A DNA stretch of 18,007 nt from Lachnospiraceae bacterium (lineage in GTDB: Bacteria > Bacillota > Clostridia > Lachnospirales > Lachnospiraceae), in NCBI GenBank assembly GCA_017613225.1, contig JAGAEH010000207.1, forward strand, positions 1 through 18,007. Direction: 5' to 3'. Below the pieces are notes generated by a model. It did not search any database and was not told where the DNA came from. It worked only from the letters and a program-made list of their open reading frames with translations. Made by a program: the position numbers and the translations under genes. Every line of letters starts with the position of its first letter. The first letter of the stretch is position 1. Positions 7,727-13,640 of the stretch are shown here, in pieces.

Positions 7727-9013
7727 TCATTCCTCCACGCCGTAGTCGTTTTCGATCATTCTCGGCGCCAGCAGCAGGCGCACCTTTTCGATGTGGTTGC
7801 CGTCCACTTCCTCGGCGATCAGCCGGTTGCCTTCCTCGTCGGTGACCTCTTCGCCCTGTTCCGGGAAGTGGTCCAGAAGGGAGATCATGTAGCCGCCGAT
7901 GGAGTCATATTCTTCGTTTTCGAATTCGGTATCCAGCTCGTCGTTGATGTCGTTCAGGCTCTGGGAGCCCACTACCACATACTCGTTGTCGCCGATCTTC
8001 TGAATGTCCAGCAGTTCCTCCTCGTCGTACTCGTCGCGGATCTCGCCCACGATCTCTTCCAGGATATCCTCCATGGTGATGACGCCGCTGGTCACGCCGT
8101 ACTCATCCAGCACGATGGCCATGGGAGCGGTGTTCTGGCGCATCTCCACGAAGAGCTCGGAAGTCTTCTTGAATTCGTGGGTGAAAAAGGGCTCCCGCAT
8201 GTAGTCCCGGATGGAGAAGGGCGTGCCCTCGTGGTAGAGCAGCAGATCCTTCATGTTCAGCACGCCCACCACGGTATCGACGCTCTCCTCGTAGATGGGG
8301 ATGCGGGTGAAACGCTCCTCCGCGAAGAGGGCGATCAGGTCGGGATAGGTCATGTCGATGTCGGCGAAGATCACGTCCACCCGGGGGATCATCACGTCCT
8401 TGGCCATGGACTCGCCCAGGTCGAATACGTTGTTGATCATTTCCTTTTCTTCGGACTCGATCACGCCTTCCTCGTGGCTCACCTGCACGATGGTGCGCAG
8501 CTCATCCTCGGTCAGGGCATCGGGTTTGTCCTCCGGATCCACGCGGAGCAGGAAGAGCACGCCCCTGGCCAGCAGCTGGATCACCACCCGGATGGGGGTG
8601 AGGATGGTGTGCAGGAATTTCAGGATGCCGCAGAAACGCAGGGCGATCTTTTCCGCCCGGATCGTAGCGGTGGTCTTGGGGCAGATCTCGCCGAAGATCA
8701 GTACCACCAGCGTCAGGATGCCGGTGGCGATGCCCACGGAAAAACTGCCGCCGATGTGGGTGGCGATCACCGCCGCGATGGCGGAGGCAGTCAGATTTAC
8801 CACGTTGTTGCCGATCAGGATCGTACTTAAATAATCATCCTGGTCTTCCAGCATGGACAGCAGCAGCGAGGCTTTCTTATTTCCATTATCGGACAGTGTG
8901 CGCAGCTTATGACGGTTTACTGCGGTGATGGCGGTCTCCGTTGCCGAAAAGAAGGCGGAGAGCACCACTAAGACAAATAAGATAAGCAACAACCATATGT
9001 CACTTGGTCCCAA
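7727..9013 (-). CDS. CNNM/CorC-HlyC family membrane transporter (DUF21-CBS-CBS-CorC_C)
   Basis: By family, an integral membrane protein linked to Mg2+ or other divalent-cation export or regulation, often annotated hemolysin C. The 428-aa product has an N-terminal CNNM/DUF21 membrane domain (about 1-155) with SATETA (23-28), GNNVVN (68-73) and GEICPKT (108-114). Two CBS domains follow (about 203-262 and 268-325, ending VITMEDILEEIVGEI), then the CorC_HlyC transporter-associated domain (about 335-418, with DSIGGYMISLL). The start is TTG (9011-9013), preceded by AAGGAG (9023-9028) at a nine-base spacing; no ATG is better placed. It is monocistronic, with a strong promoter upstream and a shared terminator downstream. 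The ion specificity is not visible. Confidence 0.93.
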   Translation of the reverse strand: MGPSDIWLLLILFVLVVLSAFFSATETAITAVNRHKLRTLSDNGNKKASLLLSMLEDQDDYLSTILIGNNVVNLTASAIAAVIATHIGGSFSVGIATGILTLVVLIFGEICPKTTATIRAEKIALRFCGILKFLHTILTPIRVVIQLLARGVLFLLRVDPEDKPDALTEDELRTIVQVSHEEGVIESEEKEMINNVFDLGESMAKDVMIPRVDVIFADIDMTYPDLIALFAEERFTRIPIYEESVDTVVGVLNMKDLLLYHEGTPFSIRDYMREPFFTHEFKKTSELFVEMRQNTAPMAIVLDEYGVTSGVITMEDILEEIVGEIRDEYDEEELLDIQKIGDNEYVVVGSQSLNDINDELDTEFENEEYDSIGGYMISLLDHFPEQGEEVTDEEGNRLIAEEVDGNHIEKVRLLLAPRMIENDYGVEE

Positions 9014-9067
9014 TTTTGAAAACTCCTTTTGCGCGGTTGGAATAATGAGATCGCGCCATTACAGTGA

Positions 9068-9096
9068 AATATACAATAAGGCGGGATTCTTGTCAA
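9068..9096 (-). promoter_or_regulatory. Strong sigma-A promoter of the CNNM-type gene
   Basis: On the minus strand: perfect TTGACA (plus-strand 9091-9096), 17-bp spacer, TATATT (plus-strand 9068-9073). The expected start is near 9061, about 48 nt before the TTG codon. Confidence 0.85.
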
Positions 9097-9101
9097 GAAT
9101 C
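9085..9101. promoter_or_regulatory. Perfect 17-bp palindrome overlapping the -35 (candidate operator)
   Basis: GATTCTTG-T-CAAGAATC is a perfect 8-1-8 inverted repeat. It contains the whole -35 hexamer of the minus-strand promoter, so a dimeric repressor bound here would block RNA polymerase. The binding protein is unknown. Confidence 0.5.
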
Positions 9102-9165
9102 TGCAGAGGCCTTATGCCAGACCGCCGGAAGCAGAAGGAGGGCCAAGTGACACAGTACGGAATTG

Positions 9166-9395
9166 CTGTCCTGCGAAAGAACTGAGCAGCATTTGACAAA
9201 AGCCCTTAGCGAAGCAACGTGCAGATAGGCCCTTCCGAGGACCTGTCTGAGCGGAGCGAGTTCCGCAGGAAGGGCCGTGTCCATCTGCGCGGAAGCTGAG
9301 CTTAGTAGCTTTTGTCCTCGCTGCGAAGTCTTCGCAGGACGGAAGTCCAGCTGGGAGCTGAAAAATGCTTTCGCTGCGAAGTCTTCGCAGGACAG
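9166..9395. repeat. Long imperfect inverted repeat / structured non-coding element (~230 nt)
   Basis: Nested complementary arms pair in order: CTGTCCTGCGAA (9166-9177) with 9384-9395; GACAAAAGC (9195-9203) with 9308-9316; CTTAGC (9205-9210) with 9295-9300 (one G-U); CGTGCAGAT (9218-9226) with 9283-9291 (one G-U); GGCCCTTCC (9228-9236) with 9268-9276; and a tip hairpin GCGGA (9251-9255) with 9262-9266. No plausible gene lies here. Candidates are a MITE-like or REP-type dispersed element or a structured RNA; sequence alone does not decide. Confidence 0.65.
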
Positions 9396-9401
9396 AAGTC
9401 C
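9318..9401. repeat. 31-bp direct repeat pair, each holding a 7-1-7 palindrome
   Basis: 9318-9348 and 9371-9401 match at 30 of 31 positions and start 53 bp apart. Each contains TGCGAAG-T-CTTCGCA (9322-9336 and 9375-9389). The second copy supplies the outer 3' arm of the long inverted repeat, and the first supplies an alternative partner for the same 5' arm. Confidence 0.8.
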
Positions 9402-9421
9402 GGATGCTGTCATTTGGCTGC

Positions 9422-9452
9422 AAAAGAAAAAGGCCGCGGGATTCCGCAGCCT
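9422..9452 (-). terminator. Intrinsic terminator (distal) of the C69-DUF4438 operon
   Basis: Read on the minus strand: AGGCTGCGG-AATC-CCGCGGCCT followed by TTTTCTTTT (plus-strand A-rich run 9422-9430). GC-rich stem with a clear T-tract, about 77 nt past the DUF4438 stop. Confidence 0.85.
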
Positions 9453-9486
9453 ATTATGTATAGCTTCCAATGCCTATAAAAGTATA

Positions 9487-9508
9487 AGGCCACGGGATCC
9501 CGCAGCCT
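9487..9508 (-). terminator. Proximal terminator-like hairpin, near-copy of the distal one
   Basis: The minus-strand hairpin AGGCTGCGGGATCCCGTGGCCT is almost identical to the hairpin at 9431-9452. It is followed by a weaker T-rich tail (TATACTTTTAT). It lies about 20 nt after the DUF4438 stop codon and probably acts with the distal copy. Confidence 0.65.
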
Positions 9509-9528
9509 CTTTGCATAGTTCTCAAACC

Positions 9529-10383
9529 TTACAGCAGGATGTCCGCCAGATTTGCCTTGGGATCCAGCTTATATCCCAGCTTCCCGTTCAGGCAGGAGAA
9601 CAGGGTGGTGACGCCGGGGCCGTGGCCGGAGATCAGACAGCTGCCGTGGACGATCACGCCGATGGACAGCGCGCCGGTGATGAAATTGCGTCCGTTGGTA
9701 TTGTCGCAGTCCAGCAGGGCCACGATGTCGCCGAAGCGCAGCTCATCCAGGCCGTATTCCTTCACCAGGCCTTCATCGAACATGGTGATGTCGTAGTCAC
9801 CCTTCTTCGTGGTATTGGCGCCTAAGCCGGAGCCCATCAGGCAGCCGGGCACCGTCTTTGCCACCGGAACGATCAGCCTGCCGTCTTCTTCGGTGATGTT
9901 CATCTTCTCCAGCAGGGCGGGATCCAGGTTCATCACGGTGATGTCCGGCCAGTCCAGAAGTTTCAGGCCCTGGCCGAAGGCGCGGACGTTGATCTTGTCG
10001 CCGATGTTCAGCAGTTCCAAAGTCTCGGGATCAAAGTACATGATCACGTGTTCAATACCGCCGTGGGTGCCGGTGACGAAGCCCTTTCTGCCCTTGGCGC
10101 CGCCGGTGATGACAGTGGTCTCGTTGCCCACGCAGGAGAGGAAGTTATAGGCATTGCTGGCTTTTTCCTCGTAATTCTTGGTGGAGACGCCGGGTTCCAC
10201 ATGGTCGCCCATGAAGGTGCAGGCCGGATCGCCGATCTTCACGTTGTAGGAGATGCCGCCGGTGCCGGGCAGCACGAAAGTGTGGCCGTTGTGGTCCAGT
10301 TTGCCCATGGCATTGTAGATGGGGGCGGAAACTTCACCCTGGACGGAGAGTTTTACAAGGTTTTCTTTATTGGTGCGCAGCAT
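9529..10383 (-). CDS. DUF4438 domain-containing protein
   Basis: A 284-aa soluble protein with no signal peptide or membrane segment. I recognise it as the DUF4438 family, known from a Thermotoga structural-genomics protein; no reaction is established. Recognisable stretches are the N-terminal MLRTNKENLVKLSVQGEVS, the Gly-rich GTGGISYNVKIGDPA, the region around GDHVEPGVSTKN, GGAKGRKGFVTGTHGG, and the C-terminal ISGHGPGVTTLFSC; the Gly/His-rich turns suggest a binding site. ATG 10381-10383 is preceded by AAAGGAGG. It starts 22 bp after the C69 dipeptidase stop on the same strand, so the two are likely co-transcribed, with tandem terminators downstream. The pairing may mean a shared peptide or amino-acid pathway, but nothing here proves it. 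Confidence 0.85.
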   Translation of the reverse strand: MLRTNKENLVKLSVQGEVSAPIYNAMGKLDHNGHTFVLPGTGGISYNVKIGDPACTFMGDHVEPGVSTKNYEEKASNAYNFLSCVGNETTVITGGAKGRKGFVTGTHGGIEHVIMYFDPETLELLNIGDKINVRAFGQGLKLLDWPDITVMNLDPALLEKMNITEEDGRLIVPVAKTVPGCLMGSGLGANTTKKGDYDITMFDEGLVKEYGLDELRFGDIVALLDCDNTNGRNFITGALSIGVIVHGSCLISGHGPGVTTLFSCLNGKLGYKLDPKANLADILL

Positions 10384-10405
10384 GATATTCCTCCTTTATT
10401 CTACG

Positions 10406-11890
10406 TCACGCGTCGGAGCGTGAAAAAGCGTTCTTCATGTGATTGCTGGCCTCGTGCAGCACGGCGGCCAGTGTCCTGGCGGTCTCTTCCTTCAGCATGT
10501 CCGCGATGGCCTCGTTGGCCTCCTCGCACAGGGAAGCGCCGTCATCGTAGGGGAGATCCTCCCCGAACAGCTTGTCAAAGCGGTTGATCAGGGCATGCCC
10601 CCTGGACTGGACCGACAGCTGATACCGCTCGATCAGATTGGCGCAGCTGCGGAAGTGGGCGTCCGCCAGAGCGGCGATCAGCCGGTTGTTCCAGTAGAAG
10701 CTGTCGGTGCTGATGGCGGCCTCCGTATTGGCCAGATACTCCGGCGCGGCATTGATGTTGGCATAGAAGGGCACCAGCGCGTTGAAGGCGTTGGAACCGA
10801 AGGCCAGCCATTCCACCGCCCGGTTCGCCTCGCCTACATAGGGCCTCAGTTGCACCAGGGACAGGAAATTGTTCCGGTTGATGCCGATGGGCCGCATCTT
10901 GCCCCGCAGAGGGGAGCTCTCGTCCTTTCCGTAGGGATCGTAGGGCGTGCCCTGGTAATAGCCGGACAGGGCGTATTTCACGTCTTCCACGGTGATCTTC
11001 CGCTCGGGGATCATGGCCCAGGGCAGATCGTCGTCATCGGGGCGGAAATCGGCTTCGGGACCGTCCCAGCTATAGCTGCGGGGATTGAAGTACCGCTGGA
11101 CGAACCAGGCCCGGGGCGTGTTGTAGGTGTGGTCGGCGTCCGAGTGGCTGCCGAAGGCCAGGCGGGCATTGAAAGCCCCCTCCATCGTCAGGTCCAGGTG
11201 GTTCTTTTCAATGAACTCGGGAAGATCGGGAGAGCACATGTGGTCCAGCTGGTATCCCATGGCGTCCTCCAGGTCGAATTCGTCGATGCCGAACCAGTTG
11301 GGCATCACCACGTAGGCGTCGTCCGGCACGCGGCGGGCGATCCAGTGATGGCCGCCGATGGTCTCCAGCCACCAGATCTCGTCCAGGTCGGAAAAGGCGA
11401 TGCCGTTCATCTCGTAGGTGCCGAAACGCTCCAGATAGCTGCCCAGCAGCTGCACGCCTTCCCGGGCGCTGTGAATGTAAGGCAGGACCAGGGTCAGCAT
11501 GTCCTCCTCGCCGATGCCGCCGGGAGTCTCGGGGTTTTTGCCGTCGGCAGGCCTGTATTCCACCAGGGGATCCGCTCCCTGCACCCGCTCGTTGGAAGTC
11601 AGGGTCTCGGTGGCGGTCATTGAAACGTTCAGCTCGTTAACGCCGGAGCCGCCCCAGATGCCGTTGTCCGGGATCACGTTGGGCAGCGCGGTATAACGCA
11701 TGGGCGGATCGGGAAGGTCAATGGTCAGATGGGAGATCTTCGAAGTGTAGACGCGGGGCTGGTCCTCCGGCTGCACCACGACGAACTTCTTGGGGTCGAA
11801 GCTCCCGCTGCCGGAATCATGGTCCCGGGCGATCATGGTAGAGCCGTCATAGGATGCTTTCTTACCGACTAACAGAGTTGTACAGGGCAT
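10406..11890 (-). CDS. C69-family dipeptidase (PepD-type Ntn hydrolase)
   Basis: A 494-aa peptidase of MEROPS family C69, as in lactobacillar PepD, which releases amino acids from dipeptides. The start MPCTTLLVGKKASYDGSTMI is the family signature. Cys3 would become the N-terminal nucleophile after the first two residues are removed. Further family stretches: IARDHDSG (20-27), IWGGSGVNELNVSMTATETL (the substrate-site strand around residues 78-97), GGIGEEDMLTLVLPYIHSAREGV, and DEIWWLETIGGHHWIARRVPDD. There is no signal peptide, so it is probably cytoplasmic. The length is slightly above the usual ~470 aa. ATG 11888-11890 has GGAGG seven bases upstream. It is the first gene of a two-gene operon with the DUF4438 gene and diverges from tgt across an 86-bp gap that must hold both promoters. 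Confidence 0.92.
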   Translation of the reverse strand: MPCTTLLVGKKASYDGSTMIARDHDSGSGSFDPKKFVVVQPEDQPRVYTSKISHLTIDLPDPPMRYTALPNVIPDNGIWGGSGVNELNVSMTATETLTSNERVQGADPLVEYRPADGKNPETPGGIGEEDMLTLVLPYIHSAREGVQLLGSYLERFGTYEMNGIAFSDLDEIWWLETIGGHHWIARRVPDDAYVVMPNWFGIDEFDLEDAMGYQLDHMCSPDLPEFIEKNHLDLTMEGAFNARLAFGSHSDADHTYNTPRAWFVQRYFNPRSYSWDGPEADFRPDDDDLPWAMIPERKITVEDVKYALSGYYQGTPYDPYGKDESSPLRGKMRPIGINRNNFLSLVQLRPYVGEANRAVEWLAFGSNAFNALVPFYANINAAPEYLANTEAAISTDSFYWNNRLIAALADAHFRSCANLIERYQLSVQSRGHALINRFDKLFGEDLPYDDGASLCEEANEAIADMLKEETARTLAAVLHEASNHMKNAFSRSDA

Positions 11891-11922
11891 GGCAGATCCT
11901 CCGAATCATCATAGTCGAGTCG

Positions 11923-11951
11923 ATTGTACCGCAGGAACGCTTGAAAATCCA
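11923..11951 (-). promoter_or_regulatory. Possible promoter of the C69-DUF4438 operon
   Basis: On the minus strand: TACAAT (plus-strand 11923-11928), 17-bp spacer, weak TGGATT (plus-strand 11946-11951). Its -35 would overlap the -35 of the divergent tgt promoter by one base. The -35 is poor, so this is tentative. Confidence 0.35.
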
Positions 11952-11969
11952 TCGGAATTTCGCTATACT
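11941..11969 (+). promoter_or_regulatory. Sigma-A promoter of tgt, placing transcription start at the ATG
   Basis: TTGAAA (11941-11946), 17-bp spacer, TATACT (11964-11969). Only seven bases (11970-11976) separate the -10 from the tgt ATG, so the normal start point falls on 11976-11977 and the mRNA would be leaderless. Confidence 0.75.
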
Positions 11970-11976
11970 TGGCACC

Positions 11977-13107
11977 ATGTATGAACTGATCAAAAAGAAC
12001 GGAAGAGCAAAACGGGGCCGGCTGACCACGGTGCACGGAGTCATCGAAACGCCGGTCTTCATGAACGTGGGCACGGCGGCGGCCATCAAAGGCGCGGTGG
12101 CGGCGGAGGATCTGGAGCAGATCGGCACCCAGGTGGAGCTGTCCAACACCTATCATCTGCACGTGCGGCCCGGGGACGAGCTGATCAAGAGCCTGGGCGG
12201 CCTGCACAAGTTCATGAACTGGCACAAGCCCATCCTCACCGATTCCGGAGGCTTCCAGGTGTTCTCCCTGGCGGGGCTGCGGAAGATCAAAGAAGAGGGC
12301 GTCCGCTTCCACTCCCACGTGGACGGCAGGCTGATCTTCATGGGCCCGGAGGAAAGCATGCGCATCCAGTCCAACCTGGGCTCCACCATCGCAATGGCCT
12401 TCGACGAGTGCGCCAACAGCCGTTCCGAACGGGCCTACATCGAGCAGAGCGTAGCCCGCACCACCCGCTGGCTGGTCCGCTGCAAGGAGGAGATGGCCAG
12501 GCTCAACCAGCTGCCCGACACCGTCAATCCCCATCAGCTGCTGTTCGGCATCAACCAGGGGGGCGTCTTTGACGACATCCGCATCGACCACGCGAAGGAG
12601 ATCGCCGCCATGGACCTGGACGGCTACGCGGTGGGCGGCCTGGCGGTGGGAGAGACCCACGAGGAGATGTACCGGGTACTGGACTCCGTGGTGCCCTATC
12701 TGCCGGAAAATAAACCCACCTATCTGATGGGCGTGGGAACGCCGGTGAACATCCTGGAGGGGGTGGACCGGGGCATCGACTTTTTCGACTGCGTCTATCC
12801 GACCCGCAACGGCCGCCACGGGCATGTGTACACCAATCACGGCAAGCTGAACCTGTTCAACGCGCAGTACGAGCGGGATGAGCGGCCCATCGAGGAGGGC
12901 TGCGGCTGCCCCGCCTGCCGAAATCACAGCCGCGCCTACATCCGGCACCTGCTGAAAGCGGGAGAAATGCTTGGAATGCGATTATGTGTCTTGCATAATT
13001 TGTATTTTTATAATACTATGATGAGTGAGATTCGTAATGCTATTGAAAATGATAATTGGCAAGAGTATAAACGAACCAAAGTAGAAAACTTAGGAGGCTC
13101 CAAATGA
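11977..13107 (+). CDS. tgt: Queuine tRNA-ribosyltransferase (tRNA-guanine transglycosylase)
   Basis: Swaps guanine-34 of GUN-anticodon tRNAs for a 7-deazaguanine (preQ1 in most bacteria) in queuosine synthesis. The 376-aa product has the full family pattern: ETPVFMNVGT near the N-terminus, DSGGFQVFS (89-97) with the general acid/base Asp89, GINQGG (191-196), GGLAVGE (220-226), FDCV (270-273) with nucleophile Asp271, and zinc ligands Cys309, Cys311, Cys314 and His340. The start is ATG 11977: MYELIKKNGRAKRG is the usual N-terminus, and the longer frame upstream runs through the promoter. No Shine-Dalgarno is visible. The loop after AFDEC reads ANSRSER, not the usual PPYPA or PNPA type. The last ~140 bp are strikingly AT-rich although the protein still fits the family. 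The stop overlaps the yajC ATG (ATGA). No other queuosine genes are in the window. Confidence 0.96.
   Translation: MYELIKKNGRAKRGRLTTVHGVIETPVFMNVGTAAAIKGAVAAEDLEQIGTQVELSNTYHLHVRPGDELIKSLGGLHKFMNWHKPILTDSGGFQVFSLAGLRKIKEEGVRFHSHVDGRLIFMGPEESMRIQSNLGSTIAMAFDECANSRSERAYIEQSVARTTRWLVRCKEEMARLNQLPDTVNPHQLLFGINQGGVFDDIRIDHAKEIAAMDLDGYAVGGLAVGETHEEMYRVLDSVVPYLPENKPTYLMGVGTPVNILEGVDRGIDFFDCVYPTRNGRHGHVYTNHGKLNLFNAQYERDERPIEEGCGCPACRNHSRAYIRHLLKAGEMLGMRLCVLHNLYFYNTMMSEIRNAIENDNWQEYKRTKVENLGGSK
12961..13100 (+). other. Abrupt AT-rich patch at the 3' end of tgt
   Basis: Counted by 60-base blocks: 12901-12960 is 41/60 G+C (68%), 12961-13020 is 18/60 (30%), 13021-13080 is 19/60 (32%). GC-rich sequence returns inside yajC. 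The reading frame continues unbroken with family-typical residues (MLGMRLCVLHNLYFY). The patch ends at the yajC Shine-Dalgarno AGGAGG (13092-13097). Confidence 0.9.
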
Positions 13108-13487
13108 AGAAACTGTTTACGATCCTGAGCACCTGCCTGGCGGCTCTGAGCCTGACGGGCTGCTTCGCTGCGCAGCAGCAGGCATCCGACACCAGCCAGC
13201 AGGGCGGCATGAACGGCACCATGGTCCTGGTCATCTATATCGTCGCCATCGTCGCGTTCGTGTATTTCCTGATGATCCGCCCGCAGCGCAAGCAGAGGCA
13301 GAAACAGAACGAACTGTTCAGCTCCATGAGCATCGGCGATTCCGTCCTGACCACCAGCGGCTTTTACGGCGTGATCATCGACATCACGGAAGACACCGTC
13401 ATCGTCGAGTTCGGCAGCAACAAGAACTGCCGCATCCCGATGCAGAAGGCTGCCATCGTTCAGATCGAAAAACCGAATCAGGGTTGA
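13104..13487 (+). CDS. yajC: YajC, Sec translocase accessory subunit, with an N-terminal lipobox
   Basis: A small membrane protein associated with SecDF/SecYEG. The 127-aa product has a membrane helix (about 38-58, GTMVLVIYIVAIVAFVYF) followed by the signature MIRPQRKQRQKQNE and the cytosolic beta domain (MSIGDSVLTTSGFYGVIIDI). Before this core lies a lipoprotein-like signal: two Lys, a hydrophobic stretch and lipobox LTGC with Cys20, then a ~17-residue Gln/Ser/Gly-rich spacer. Family members are usually about 90-110 aa and begin directly at the helix, so the lipobox is unusual. The start ATG 13104 is well supported by AGGAGG six bases upstream and by the 4-bp ATGA overlap with tgt. An internal Met36 start would remove the lipobox but lacks an equally good ribosome site. 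tgt-yajC is a classic gene order; secD/secF do not follow here. Confidence 0.93.
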   Translation: MKKLFTILSTCLAALSLTGCFAAQQQASDTSQQGGMNGTMVLVIYIVAIVAFVYFLMIRPQRKQRQKQNELFSSMSIGDSVLTTSGFYGVIIDITEDTVIVEFGSNKNCRIPMQKAAIVQIEKPNQG

Positions 13488-13504
13488 TAACCGGCATCGA
13501 TAAG

Positions 13505-13540
13505 AAGCCCGGGGCGGGATCGGACCGTTCCGGGCTTTTC
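13505..13540 (+). terminator. Intrinsic terminator of tgt-yajC
   Basis: AGCCCGG (13506-13512) pairs with CCGGGCT (13530-13536), followed by a short T-run. It lies 18 bp past the yajC stop. The T-tract is short (TTTTC), so some read-through is possible. Confidence 0.75.
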
Positions 13541-13555
13541 TGATAGACGGCCGTA

Positions 13556-13584
13556 TTGAAATACCGGCGAAGGTCAGATATAAT
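13556..13584 (+). promoter_or_regulatory. Consensus sigma-A promoter of the partner-switching operon
   Basis: TTGAAA (13556-13561), exactly 17-bp spacer, perfect TATAAT (13579-13584), followed by AT-rich sequence. Transcription should start near 13591, giving a ~50-nt leader. There is no sign of an alternative-sigma promoter, so basal expression is likely housekeeping. Confidence 0.88.
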
Positions 13585-13598
13585 AAATTATTAAGGTA

Positions 13599-13617
13599 CA
13601 GGGACGTCTTGTCCCTG
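13599..13617 (+). other. 5'-leader hairpin of the phosphatase mRNA
   Basis: CAGGGAC (13599-13605), loop GTCTT, GTCCCTG (13611-13617): a perfect 7-bp stem within about ten bases of the predicted transcript start and 23 bases before the ATG. It has no T-run, so it is not a terminator. It may protect the 5' end or be a small dispersed palindrome. Confidence 0.6.
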
Positions 13618-13640
13618 CCGGCGCATCAGGTGTACAGCGG

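Noticed and set aside
7700..8830. 376-codon plus-strand frame opposite the CNNM-type gene
   Set aside because: Its His/Asp/Val-rich translation is an antisense artefact; the minus-strand gene has full domain content.
9318..9401. CRISPR array
   Set aside because: Only two repeat copies with one 22-bp gap, no further units and no cas genes; better explained as part of the inverted-repeat element.
9277..9825. 182-codon plus-strand frame running through the 9.3-kb repeats into the DUF4438 gene
   Set aside because: It crosses the inverted repeat and both terminators and is antisense at its 3' half; no recognisable protein.
10439..11623. 394-codon plus-strand frame opposite the C69 dipeptidase
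   Set aside because: Antisense shadow of a well-conserved peptidase, without a ribosome site.
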